From positions 248,001 to 312,000 of the forward strand of contig NZ_JYLL01000006.1 in NCBI RefSeq assembly GCF_001439695.1: a stretch of 64,000 nt of DNA, written 5' to 3'. The stretch comes from Pseudomonas veronii. Its GTDB lineage: Bacteria > Pseudomonadota > Gammaproteobacteria > Pseudomonadales > Pseudomonadaceae. Each line of letters begins with the position of its first letter. Within the stretch, counting starts at the first letter, position 1. A model generated the notes under the pieces. The model searched no databases. It had not been told where the DNA came from and saw only the letters and a program-made list of their open reading frames with translations. Below, piece by piece: positions 1 to 7,726 of this stretch. Both the position numbers and the translations under genes were made by a program.

Positions 1-53
1 GTGAGATCCGGCGCATGTTGATCGGTCGCGAACTCTTCAACGAAACCCGCTGA
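1..53 (+). CDS. liuA: Isovaleryl-CoA dehydrogenase, C-terminal end (partial)
   Basis: Only the last 16 codons are present, ending [16 protein letters not shown] before TGA at 51-53. This tail is typical of isovaleryl-CoA dehydrogenase, the flavoenzyme that oxidises isovaleryl-CoA to 3-methylcrotonyl-CoA in leucine breakdown. The identity rests on the tail sequence and on liuB starting 12 bases later. The rest of the gene lies outside the window. Confidence 0.8.
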   Translation, partial: EIRRMLIGRELFNETR

Positions 54-64
54 AGGAGCGCGCC

Positions 65-1672
65 ATGGCCACCTTGCACACCCTGCTCAACCCGCGCTCG
101 GCGGAGTTCGCCGCCAACAGCGCGGCGATGCGCCAACAGGTCGACGCCCTGCACACCCTGCTCGCCCAGGTGCAGCAAGGCGGCGGCGCCAAGGCCCAGG
201 AGCGCCACACCTCGCGCGGCAAACTGCTGCCACGCGAGCGGATCAACCGCTTGCTCGACCCGGGCTCGCCGTTCCTGGAACTCAGCCAACTGGCCGCTCA
301 TCAGGTGTATGGCGAAGACGTGCCGGCCGCCGGGGTGATTGTCGGGATCGGCCGCGTGGAAGGCGTCGAATGCATGATCGTCGCCAACGACGCCACGGTG
401 AAAGGCGGCTCCTACTACCCGCTGACGGTCAAGAAACACCTGCGCGCGCAGACCATCGCCGAACAGAACCGCCTGCCATGCATCTACCTGGTGGATTCCG
501 GCGGCGCCAACCTGCCGCGCCAGGATGAGGTCTTCCCCGACCGCGAGCACTTCGGGCGGATCTTCTTCAACCAGGCCAACATGAGCGCCCAGGGCATCCC
601 GCAGATTGCGGTGGTGATGGGCTCATGTACCGCCGGCGGCGCCTATGTGCCAGCGATGGCGGACGAAGCAATCATGGTGCGCCAGCAAGCCACCATCTTC
701 CTCGCCGGCCCGCCGCTGGTGAAGGCCGCCACCGGCGAAGTGGTCAGCGCCGAAGACCTCGGCGGTGCCGACGTACACTGCAAGATCTCCGGCGTGGCCG
801 ACCACTATGCCGACAGCGATGAACACGCCCTGGCCCTGGCCCGGCGCAGCGTGGCCAACCTCAACTGGCGCAAACAAGGCCAGTTGCTGCAACGCACGCC
901 AGTGGCGCCGCTGTACAGCGGCGAAGAGTTGTACGGCGTGATCCCGGCCGATGCCAAGCAGCCGTTCGATGTGCGCGAAGTGATTGCGCGACTGGTGGAC
1001 GGCTCGGTGTTCGATGAGTTCAAGGCGCTGTTCGGCACCACCCTGGTCTGCGGCTTTGCACACTTGCACGGCTACCCGATAGCGATCCTGGCCAACAACG
1101 GGATTCTGTTCGCCGAAGCCGCGCAAAAAGGCGCGCACTTCATCGAGCTTGCGTGTCAGCGCGGGATTCCGTTGCTGTTCCTGCAAAACATCACCGGTTT
1201 TATGGTCGGCCAGAAGTACGAGGCCGGCGGTATCGCCAAGCACGGCGCCAAGCTGGTCACGGCGGTGGCCTGCGCCAAGGTGCCGAAATTCACCGTGATC
1301 ATCGGCGGCAGTTTTGGCGCGGGTAACTACGGTATGTGCGGCCGCGCCTACGACCCGCGTTTTTTGTGGATGTGGCCCAACGCGCGCATCGGCGTGATGG
1401 GCGCCGAACAGGCGGCCGGCGTGCTGGTGCAGGTCAAGCGCGAGCAGGCCGAACGCGCCGGCAACGGCTTCAGCGCGCAAGAGGAAGCGGCGATCAAACA
1501 GCCGATCCTCGACCAGTACGAAACCCAGGGCCACCCGTATTACTCCAGCGCCCGCCTGTGGGATGACGGCGTCATCGACCCGTTGCAGACCCGCGACGTG
1601 CTGGCCCTGGCCCTGTCTGCCGCACTGAACGCCCCCATCGAGCCGAGCCGCTTCGGCGTGTTCCGCATGTAA
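65..1672 (+). CDS. liuB: Methylcrotonoyl-CoA carboxylase, carboxyltransferase (beta) subunit
   Basis: 535 residues, the usual length for the beta subunit. It transfers the carboxyl group from carboxybiotin to 3-methylcrotonyl-CoA, the committed step of leucine catabolism, in a complex with the biotin-carrying alpha subunit LiuD. The crotonase-fold carboxyltransferase motifs SGGANLP (residues 145-151) and [12 protein letters not shown] (186-197) are present, as is a second glycine-rich stretch [12 protein letters not shown] in the C-terminal half. AAGGAG precedes the ATG at proper spacing. It is the second gene of a tight liuABCD operon. Family assignment is firm from sequence and context. Confidence 0.96.
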   Translation: MATLHTLLNPRSAEFAANSAAMRQQVDALHTLLAQVQQGGGAKAQERHTSRGKLLPRERINRLLDPGSPFLELSQLAAHQVYGEDVPAAGVIVGIGRVEGVECMIVANDATVKGGSYYPLTVKKHLRAQTIAEQNRLPCIYLVDSGGANLPRQDEVFPDREHFGRIFFNQANMSAQGIPQIAVVMGSCTAGGAYVPAMADEAIMVRQQATIFLAGPPLVKAATGEVVSAEDLGGADVHCKISGVADHYADSDEHALALARRSVANLNWRKQGQLLQRTPVAPLYSGEELYGVIPADAKQPFDVREVIARLVDGSVFDEFKALFGTTLVCGFAHLHGYPIAILANNGILFAEAAQKGAHFIELACQRGIPLLFLQNITGFMVGQKYEAGGIAKHGAKLVTAVACAKVPKFTVIIGGSFGAGNYGMCGRAYDPRFLWMWPNARIGVMGAEQAAGVLVQVKREQAERAGNGFSAQEEAAIKQPILDQYETQGHPYYSSARLWDDGVIDPLQTRDVLALALSAALNAPIEPSRFGVFRM

Positions 1673-1687
1673 ATGGAGCTGTACCCC

Positions 1688-2494
1688 ATGAACGATTTCA
1701 ACACCCTCGAACTGATCACCGACAGCCGTGGTTTCGCCACGCTGTGGCTCAGTCGCGAAGCCAAGCACAACGCCTTCAACGCCGAGATGATCCGCGAACT
1801 GATCATCGCCCTCGACCAGGTGCAGGGCAATGCGTCGCTACGCTTTCTGGTCCTGCGCGGGCGCGGCAAACACTTCAGCGCCGGCGCCGACCTGGCCTGG
1901 ATGCAACAGTCGGCCGAACTGGATTACGCCACCAACCTCGACGACGCGCGCGAACTGGCGGAGCTGATGTACAACCTGGCCAAGCTGAAAATCCCGACGC
2001 TGGCGGTGGTGCAAGGCGCAGCCTACGGTGGCGCGCTGGGCCTGATCAGTTGCTGCGACATGGCGATCGGGGCCGATGACGCGCAGTTCTGCCTGTCGGA
2101 AGTACGCATCGGTTTGGCGCCTGCGGTGATCAGCCCGTTTGTGGTGCAAGCCATCGGGGAACGCGCGGCGCGTCGTTATGCGCTCACGGCCGAACGCTTT
2201 GGCGGCGAACGCGCGCGCGACATCGGCCTGCTGGCGGAAAGCTATCCGGCCGAAACCCTGGATCAACAGGTCGACCACTGGATTGCCAACCTCCTGCAAA
2301 ACAGCCCGGCAGCGATGCGTGCAAGCAAGGATCTGCTGCGCGAAGTCGGTAACGGCGCCCTCACCCCGGCGCTGCGGCGCTATTGCGAAAATGCCATCGC
2401 CCGGATCCGCGTCAGCGCCGAAGGCCAGGAAGGTTTACGCGCATTCCTGCAAAAACGCCCGCCCAGTTGGCAGTCGCAGGAGCCACGCTCATGA
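1688..2494 (+). CDS. liuC: Methylglutaconyl-CoA hydratase (enoyl-CoA hydratase family)
   Basis: 268 residues from the ATG at 1688, which I prefer over the in-frame ATG at 1673 because GGAG at 1675-1678 sits 9 bases before it. Crotonase-fold protein with the oxyanion-hole stretches GKHFSAGADL and GAAYGGALGL. In the liu pathway it hydrates 3-methylglutaconyl-CoA to HMG-CoA. It follows liuB by 15 bases and its stop overlaps the start of liuD (ATGA), indicating translational coupling. The closest alternative role, acyclic-terpene hydratase, belongs to the related atu operon and is less likely next to liuB and liuD. Confidence 0.92.
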   Translation: MNDFNTLELITDSRGFATLWLSREAKHNAFNAEMIRELIIALDQVQGNASLRFLVLRGRGKHFSAGADLAWMQQSAELDYATNLDDARELAELMYNLAKLKIPTLAVVQGAAYGGALGLISCCDMAIGADDAQFCLSEVRIGLAPAVISPFVVQAIGERAARRYALTAERFGGERARDIGLLAESYPAETLDQQVDHWIANLLQNSPAAMRASKDLLREVGNGALTPALRRYCENAIARIRVSAEGQEGLRAFLQKRPPSWQSQEPRS

Positions 2495-4416
2495 GCACAC
2501 TGACCACCGTACTGGTGGCCAACCGTGGCGAAATTGCCTGCCGCGTGATGCGTACCGCCAAGGCGATGGGGTTGACCACCGTGGCGGTCCATAGCGCCAC
2601 CGATCGCGATGCGCGCCATAGCCGCGAAGCCGATATCCGCGTCGACCTGGGCGGCAGCAAAGCGACCGACAGTTACCTGCAAATCGACAAACTGATCGCC
2701 GCCGCCCAGGCCAGCGGCGCCCAGGCGATTCATCCGGGCTACGGCTTCCTTTCCGAAAACGCCGGTTTTGCCCGCGCCGTCGAGGCGGCCGGGTTGATCT
2801 TCCTCGGCCCGCCCGCCTCGGCAATCGACGCCATGGGCAGCAAATCCGCCGCCAAGTCACTGATGGAAACCGCCGGCGTGCCGCTGGTGCCGGGCTACCA
2901 CGGCGAAGCGCAGGACCTGGACACCTTCCACGCCGCCTGCGCGCGCATCGGCTACCCGGTGCTGCTCAAGGCCACGGCCGGTGGCGGCGGCAAGGGCATG
3001 AAAGTGGTCGAGGACGTCAGTCAACTGGCCGAAGCCCTGGCTTCCGCCCAACGTGAGGCGCTGTCGTCCTTCGGCAACGCGCAGATGCTGGTGGAGAAGT
3101 ACTTGCTCAAGCCACGCCATGTGGAGATCCAGGTATTTGCCGATCAGCAGGGGCACTGCCTGTACCTCAACGAGCGCGATTGTTCGATCCAGCGGCGCCA
3201 CCAAAAAGTCGTCGAGGAAGCCCCGGCGCCCGGCTTGAGCGGCGACCAGCGCCGGGCGATGGGTGAAGCCGCGGTGCGTGCGGCCCAGGCCATCGGTTAT
3301 GTGGGCGCGGGCACGGTGGAGTTTTTGCTGGATGCCCGTGGCGAGTTTTTCTTTATGGAGATGAACACGCGGCTGCAAGTGGAGCACCCGGTGACCGAGG
3401 CGATTACCGGCCTCGACCTGGTGGCCTGGCAGATTCGCGTGGCCCAGGGCGAAGCGCTGCCGATCACCCAGGCGCAGGTGCCGTTGATCGGCCATGCGAT
3501 CGAGGTACGCTTGTATGCCGAAGACCCGGCCAATGATTTCCTCCCCGCGACCGGCCACCTGACGCTGTACCGCGAATCCGCACCCGGCCCGGGCCGCCGC
3601 GTGGACAGCGGCGTCGAGCAAGGCGACAGCGTTTCGCCCTTCTACGACCCGATGCTCGGCAAGCTGATTGCCTGGGGCGAGGACCGCGAACAAGCGCGGC
3701 TGCGGCTGTTGAGCATGCTCGACGAGTTCGCCGTCGGCGGACTCAAGACCAACCTGGGCTTTGTGCGACGCATCATCGCCCATCCGGCGTTTGCCGCCGC
3801 CGAGCTGGATACCGGCTTTATTCCGCGCTATCAGGACGAACTGCTGCCGCTGCCCGGAGCGTTGAGCGACGAATTCTGGCAGGCCGCGGGTTCGGCCTTC
3901 ATGCAGAGCCTGCCGGCCGGCGACGGGCCGTGGGCAGACACTCGCGGCTTTCGCGCAGGGCTGCCCGCCGAAGTCTCACTGCACTTGAGCTGCAACGGCC
4001 AGGATCGCCTGGTGACGTTGGCGCAACACACGCCGCGACTGCAAGGCGAACAGCTGCTGATCGACCATCAGGGCGTGCGCCGTGCCCATCTGGCCGTGCG
4101 TAGCGCAGGCACGCTGTTCCTGCGCTGGGAGGGCGACATGCATGCCGTCAGCCTGTTCGATCCGATTGCGGCAGTCGAAGCCAACCAATCCCACCAAGGC
4201 GGCCTCACCGCGCCGATGAACGGCAGCATCGTGCGGGTGCTGGTGGATGTCGGCCAGACCGTCGAAGCCGGCACGCAGTTGGTGGTGCTGGAGGCGATGA
4301 AGATGGAACACAGCATCCGCGCGCCCCAGGCCGGCGTGGTCAAGGCACTGTTCTGCCAGGAAGGCGAAATGGTTGCCGAAGGTTGCGCGCTGGTCGAGCT
4401 TGAACCCGCGGACTAG
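2491..4416 (+). CDS. liuD: Methylcrotonoyl-CoA carboxylase, biotin-containing (alpha) subunit
   Basis: 641 residues from the ATG at 2491, which overlaps the liuC stop. Longer in-frame starts inside liuC are not credible because the biotin-carboxylase fold begins directly with LVANRGEIACR. An N-terminal biotin carboxylase with the ATP-grasp loop GGGGKGMK is followed by a linker and a C-terminal biotinyl domain with EAMKMEH; the biotinylated lysine is residue 604, 37 residues from the end, as is usual. It carboxylates biotin and pairs with LiuB. Its stop overlaps the convergent repressor gene by four bases. liuE (HMG-CoA lyase), often next in pseudomonads, is absent here. Confidence 0.96.
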   Translation: MSTLTTVLVANRGEIACRVMRTAKAMGLTTVAVHSATDRDARHSREADIRVDLGGSKATDSYLQIDKLIAAAQASGAQAIHPGYGFLSENAGFARAVEAAGLIFLGPPASAIDAMGSKSAAKSLMETAGVPLVPGYHGEAQDLDTFHAACARIGYPVLLKATAGGGGKGMKVVEDVSQLAEALASAQREALSSFGNAQMLVEKYLLKPRHVEIQVFADQQGHCLYLNERDCSIQRRHQKVVEEAPAPGLSGDQRRAMGEAAVRAAQAIGYVGAGTVEFLLDARGEFFFMEMNTRLQVEHPVTEAITGLDLVAWQIRVAQGEALPITQAQVPLIGHAIEVRLYAEDPANDFLPATGHLTLYRESAPGPGRRVDSGVEQGDSVSPFYDPMLGKLIAWGEDREQARLRLLSMLDEFAVGGLKTNLGFVRRIIAHPAFAAAELDTGFIPRYQDELLPLPGALSDEFWQAAGSAFMQSLPAGDGPWADTRGFRAGLPAEVSLHLSCNGQDRLVTLAQHTPRLQGEQLLIDHQGVRRAHLAVRSAGTLFLRWEGDMHAVSLFDPIAAVEANQSHQGGLTAPMNGSIVRVLVDVGQTVEAGTQLVVLEAMKMEHSIRAPQAGVVKALFCQEGEMVAEGCALVELEPAD

Positions 4417-5048
4417 AACTTCGCCGTGGCCTGCACGACGACGCCGAGGATGCGGCAATCGTCGCTGAACAGGCGCTTGGGGTAAGTCGGATTGAGCGGC
4501 ACCAGGTACAGTTGGCCGCTCTCTTCGCGCAACTGGCGGAAGGTCGCCTGCGGGCTGTGCGCCCACTGCGCGACCACCAGCTTGCCGGGTTCGGCGTCGA
4601 TGGCCGGGTCCACCAGGATCATCATCCCGGCACCGATGCTCAGGCCACTGGGCGCGGTCATCGCGTCGCCGACCACGGGCAGCCAGTAAGCCTCGCCCTG
4701 GGCATGGTAGTCCGTCAGTTCGAAGCGCGCCGCGCCGTAGGCCGGGCGCTCTTCGCGAAATTCGCACACGCCTTTCCAATCGCTGACCGGGTAGCGGAAG
4801 TACGAGTTGTAGTGTGGTGGCCCAACCGGCAGCGCATCGGCCTTGCGACGAATATCCAGCGCGACTTCCAGGGAGCCCAGCCCCAGCGCTTCCAGCACCC
4901 GGTTCATGTCCGCCAGGCTTGGCACCCGGCGCTTGTTCAGCCAATGCCCGACACCGCCCTGGGACATGCCCAGGCGTTCGGCCAGTTCATCCTGCGTGAC
5001 CTTGCGGTCTTTCATGTTGGCCCTGACCAACGCGATCCATTTATCCAT
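4413..5048 (-). CDS. CI/C2-like phage-type repressor with altered self-cleavage residues
   Basis: 211 residues from the ATG at 5048; an in-frame TTG at 5060 would add four. The N-terminal XRE helix-turn-helix (about residues 12-60, with QDELAERLGMSQGGVGHW) is followed by an S24/LexA-like C-terminal domain. The C-terminal half closely resembles phage P22 C2 as I recall it (GDSMTAPAGLSI versus GDAMTAPSGLSI here). The serine nucleophile is alanine (Ala129, GCG), the catalytic lysine in TFKK is arginine (Arg171, CGC), and the Ala-Gly cleavage dipeptide of the YP-SW-SAG region reads Lys92-Gly93. It should bind DNA and dimerise but not cleave itself in the SOS response. Two palindromic sites lie just upstream, and it diverges from a DUF6124 gene. 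No other phage genes are nearby. Confidence 0.88.
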   Translation of the reverse strand: MDKWIALVRANMKDRKVTQDELAERLGMSQGGVGHWLNKRRVPSLADMNRVLEALGLGSLEVALDIRRKADALPVGPPHYNSYFRYPVSDWKGVCEFREERPAYGAARFELTDYHAQGEAYWLPVVGDAMTAPSGLSIGAGMMILVDPAIDAEPGKLVVAQWAHSPQATFRQLREESGQLYLVPLNPTYPKRLFSDDCRILGVVVQATAKF

Positions 5049-5058
5049 GGGGCCTGAC

Positions 5059-5073
5059 AATACGTCGCGTATT
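5059..5073. promoter_or_regulatory. Operator-like palindrome 1, AATACG-N3-CGTATT
   Basis: Perfect 6-3-6 inverted repeat (AATACG TCG CGTATT) ending 11 bp from the repressor start codon, so it would cover the ribosome-binding or promoter region. A near copy lies at 5118-5132. I infer both are binding sites for the CI-like repressor and mediate autoregulation. Confidence 0.7.
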
Positions 5074-5117
5074 TTTCAGGGCAATAAACAGTTTGTAGTA
5101 ATCCATAAAACGACATA

Positions 5118-5132
5118 AATACGATACGTACT
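5118..5132. promoter_or_regulatory. Operator-like palindrome 2, AATACG-N3-CGTACT
   Basis: Same half-site and spacer length as the palindrome at 5059-5073, with one mismatch in the right arm. Centre-to-centre distance is 59 bp. It lies 45 bp before the DUF6124 start codon, which would let one repressor control both divergent genes. The function is inferred from the repeat and the context. Confidence 0.62.
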
Positions 5133-5177
5133 ATCATCGGGTATCAGCGTTTCGACACCCAACCCGAGTACCGCCCT

Positions 5178-5528
5178 ATGACGACAAGCCCGTATCGCCT
5201 GCCCTGCGAACCCGAATCCCATGAGCTGCTCGACATGCGCAGCAGCGGCGCCGCCCAACGTGCGCTGGATTACTATTTGAAAGAAGAGATGTGCGCCTCG
5301 GCCCCGAACGACGCCTTCTTCAGCATCAAGCCCGGCGTCAGCCCGGAGGAAGCCCTGGTGCATGCCTCGGACCTGTTGCGCAGCGCGGCTGCCACAGCCT
5401 ACGAATCGGCGAGCAGCCATCAAGGCAACCAGCGTGACCTGGCATTTTCAGTGGTGTATTTGATTGATATGGCGAAGGCGATGGTGGAGCGATCGTTGCA
5501 GGCGCCGCAGGCCCAGGACGGTGCATGA
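5178..5528 (+). CDS. DUF6124 (DUF3077-like) hypothetical protein
   Basis: 116 residues, no signal peptide or membrane segment, overall acidic. Pseudomonads carry many small paralogs of this type, with a central helical part (GVSPEEALVHASDLLRSAAATAYE) and a C-terminal helix. The role is unknown to me; the family name is from memory of similar proteins. It is transcribed away from the CI-like repressor and is downstream of one of its two putative operators, so it is a likely target. The PrrF promoter follows 45 bp after its stop. Confidence 0.7.
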   Translation: MTTSPYRLPCEPESHELLDMRSSGAAQRALDYYLKEEMCASAPNDAFFSIKPGVSPEEALVHASDLLRSAAATAYESASSHQGNQRDLAFSVVYLIDMAKAMVERSLQAPQAQDGA

Positions 5529-5572
5529 GCCACGCGAAAGAAAAAATATTTCTATCCCGCGGATAAAAACAT

Positions 5573-5600
5573 TTGACTTGCAAATGATAATGATTATTAT
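5573..5600 (+). promoter_or_regulatory. prrF promoter with overlapping Fur box
   Basis: TTGACT (5573-5578), a 16-base spacer and TATTAT (5595-5600) form a sigma-70 promoter. Overlapping it, 5585-5599 matches the 7-1-7 Fur consensus TGATAATnATTATCA at 13 of 14 defined positions. Iron-loaded Fur should therefore block the promoter. Confidence 0.88.
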
Positions 5601-5606
5601 TGGACC

Positions 5607-5722
5607 AAGCTGATCGCGAGATCAGTCGATAGACCAAGAGACCTTAGGTCGGACTCTTGGAATATCTCCTCATCAGGCTAATCACGGTTTTTGACCCGGC
5701 TCTTTGGCCGGGTCTTTTTTTT
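5607..5722 (+). ncRNA. prrF: PrrF iron-responsive small RNA
   Basis: About 115 nt from the predicted start near 5607 to the terminator. The conserved PrrF core, the stretch around TCAGGCTAATCACGG (5672-5686), is recognisable; in P. aeruginosa this region pairs with mRNAs for iron-rich proteins such as SodB and represses them under iron starvation. The RNA ends in an 8-bp hairpin GACCCGGC/GCCGGGTC (5693-5714) followed by eight T. The Fur-box promoter just upstream agrees. There is a single copy here, unlike the tandem P. aeruginosa locus. The 5' end is estimated from the -10 box. Confidence 0.92.
5693..5722 (+). terminator. Rho-independent terminator of prrF
   Basis: GACCCGGC, a 6-nt loop, GCCGGGTC, then eight T (5715-5722). 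It forms the 3' end of the PrrF RNA. From here to 5994 no gene is seen; that stretch holds a Fur-like palindrome at 5854-5868 and a 7-bp hairpin (GGCGTCA/TGACGCC, 5887-5904) without a T tract. Confidence 0.92.
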
Positions 5723-5853
5723 GCCAGTGTTTCTGGCTTGGCTTCAGGCTAATGAAGACTGTGTGTTGCTTGATGGCACGCATGATAGCAAAAGACCATC
5801 GTCAAAAGAAAGTCGGGCGACCGCTCTGGCTCAGACCTTTGCGAAATAGCACT

Positions 5854-5868
5854 TGAGAATCAATCTCA
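5854..5868. promoter_or_regulatory. Possible second Fur box
   Basis: TGAGAAT-C-AATCTCA has 5-bp perfect outer arms and agrees with the Fur 7-1-7 consensus at 11 of 14 positions. It lies between prrF and the M14 carboxypeptidase gene (start 5995). No clear promoter is placed around it, so its target is unknown. Confidence 0.4.
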
Positions 5869-5994
5869 TAGTTTCTAAGCTGCTGCGGCGTCAAGGATGA
5901 CGCCCCCCTCCTCCCGCAACAATTTTGCATCCGGATTTTGCCCGGCCTCTGTGTAAGATAACCGCCACAACACTCATACTCAGGCAGCCAGACT

Positions 5995-7146
5995 ATGACC
6001 GTGGCCTTGACCTCCATCAAAATCAGCACCAACTTCGACAGCGGCAACATCCAGGTTCTGGATGCCAGCGATGCCTATCACTTGTTGCTGGCAATCAAAC
6101 CCGATACCCGCAGTCACCATTTCCAATGGTTCCACTTCAAGGCCGAAGGCATGCACGTGGGCCACACCCACACCTTCCGCCTGAGCAATGCCGGGCAATC
6201 GTCCTATAAACACGCCTGGAGCGGCTACAACGCCGTGGCGTCGTATGACCACGTCAATTGGTTCCGGGTGCCTACGCGTTTCGACGGCGAAACCCTGCAC
6301 ATCAGTCTCGAAACCCGTGAGAAACACGCCTGGTTTGCCTACTTCGAACCCTACAGCCGCGAGCGCCACGACTGGCTCATCGACCAGGCGCTGAACCATG
6401 CCGGCACCCGCTTGCTGGCCACCGGTAAAAGTGTCGAAGGCCGCGATATCCAACTGTTGCGCCGTGGCAAAGGTGGCGAAGGTCGGCGCAAGGTGTGGAT
6501 CATCGCCCAGCAGCACCCCGGCGAGCACATGGCCGAATGGTTTATGGAAGGCATCATCGAACGCCTGCAGCAGGACGGCGACGCCGAGCTGAAAAAGCTG
6601 TTGGCCGTCGCCGACCTGTACCTGGTGCCGAACATGAACCCCGACGGCGCGTTTCACGGCCACCTGCGCACCAACGCCATGGGCCAGGACCTCAATCGCG
6701 CCTGGCAGAGCGCCAGCCAGGAGATCAGCCCGGAAGTGCTGTTCGTCCAGACGCAAATGGAAAAGTATGGCGTCGACCTGTTCCTCGATATCCACGGTGA
6801 CGAAGAAATCCCCTACGTATTCGCCGCCGCCTGCGAAGGCAACCCCGGTTACACCCCGCGTATCGAAGCCCTGGAAAAGCACTTTCGCAGCCACCTGAGC
6901 GCCTTGACCCGTGACTTCCAGACCACCCACGGCTACACCCGCGACCTGCCGGGCGAAGCCAATATGACCCTGGCCTGCAATGCCGTCGGTGAGAAGTACG
7001 ACTGCCTGTCGCTGACCCTGGAGATGCCCTTCAAGGACAACGACGACGCGCCCAACCCGAACACCGGCTGGTCGGGCAAACGCTCGATGCAGTTGGGCAA
7101 GGATGTGTTGAGCAGCGTGGCCGATATCGTCGGCCTGTTGCGCTGA
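5995..7146 (+). CDS. M14-family cytosolic-type zinc carboxypeptidase
   Basis: 383 residues without a signal peptide. The zinc-binding HPGE motif (His174, Glu177), the second zinc histidine in DIHGDEE (His267) and the catalytic glutamate in TLEMPF (Glu343) are in the order expected for M14 peptidases. An all-beta N-terminal domain (about residues 1-120, ending in the FAYFEPYS stretch) is typical of the cytosolic carboxypeptidase subgroup related to eukaryotic deglutamylases. Bacterial substrates are unknown. It appears monocistronic: a GTGGCGAG/CTCGCCAC hairpin follows directly and the next gene is convergent. Confidence 0.88.
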   Translation: MTVALTSIKISTNFDSGNIQVLDASDAYHLLLAIKPDTRSHHFQWFHFKAEGMHVGHTHTFRLSNAGQSSYKHAWSGYNAVASYDHVNWFRVPTRFDGETLHISLETREKHAWFAYFEPYSRERHDWLIDQALNHAGTRLLATGKSVEGRDIQLLRRGKGGEGRRKVWIIAQQHPGEHMAEWFMEGIIERLQQDGDAELKKLLAVADLYLVPNMNPDGAFHGHLRTNAMGQDLNRAWQSASQEISPEVLFVQTQMEKYGVDLFLDIHGDEEIPYVFAAACEGNPGYTPRIEALEKHFRSHLSALTRDFQTTHGYTRDLPGEANMTLACNAVGEKYDCLSLTLEMPFKDNDDAPNPNTGWSGKRSMQLGKDVLSSVADIVGLLR

Positions 7147-7148
7147 AT

Positions 7149-7168
7149 GTGGCGAGCGTGCTCGCCAC
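7149..7168. repeat. REP-like hairpin
   Basis: GTGGCGAG-CGTG-CTCGCCAC, a perfect 8-bp stem with a 4-nt loop, between convergent genes. The GTGGCGAG arm is common in intergenic REP elements of fluorescent pseudomonads. It lacks a T tract, so it is not a classical terminator. Confidence 0.6.
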
Positions 7169-7186
7169 ACGGATCAAGCGCGGGCC

Positions 7187-7726
7187 TCAGTCCTGGGTGC
7201 CCGTCATGCTCTGCAGCACGCCGTCACGGCGAATCAACCCATGGAACAGCGCCGCCGCCAGGTGCAACAACACCGTGAAAAACAGCACGTAGGCGAGATA
7301 ACCATGGGCCTTGCGCAGCACCGCGAACAGCGGTGCGTTGGCCGACACCAGCGCCGGCAGTTGCACCGAATGGCTGAGCATCACCGGGTCGCCCGCCGCC
7401 GAAATCATCGCCCAGCCGAGCAGCGGCAACACCAGCATCAAGGCATACAGCAGCCAATGGGAGGCCTTGGCCGCCAACACTTGCCATCGCGGCAAATCGC
7501 CAGGCAACGGCGGTTGGCGCGTGGAAAAACGCACCGCCAAACGCACGATCACCAACGCCAGGATCGCGATACCCAGCGGCTTGTGCAGGTGGATCAACCA
7601 TTCATGCCGTTCGGAAACCGACGCTGCCAGGCCCGCGCCGATAAACAGCATGGCGATGATCATCAGCGCCATCAGCCAGTGCAGCAGGCGTGCCAGGGGG
7701 GCGAAAAACCGTGGTTGGGCATTCAT
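7187..7726 (-). CDS. Cytochrome b561
   Basis: 179 residues with four hydrophobic segments and the histidines expected for a two-heme b561 (RLLHWLMA near the N-terminus, LHKPLG, SHWLLYA, KAHGYLAYV). This inner-membrane protein moves electrons between the quinone pool and periplasmic partners. Its start overlaps the stop of the catalase-related peroxidase gene by four bases, so the two are co-transcribed; b561 is the plausible electron donor for the peroxidase. Expression should come from the ECF-type promoter at 8849-8873. Confidence 0.9.
   Translation of the reverse strand: MNAQPRFFAPLARLLHWLMALMIIAMLFIGAGLAASVSERHEWLIHLHKPLGIAILALVIVRLAVRFSTRQPPLPGDLPRWQVLAAKASHWLLYALMLVLPLLGWAMISAAGDPVMLSHSVQLPALVSANAPLFAVLRKAHGYLAYVLFFTVLLHLAAALFHGLIRRDGVLQSMTGTQD

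Noticed and set aside
4413..5528. A prophage or prophage remnant around the CI-like repressor
   Set aside because: No integrase, structural or lysis gene is near; neighbours are metabolic genes and prrF.
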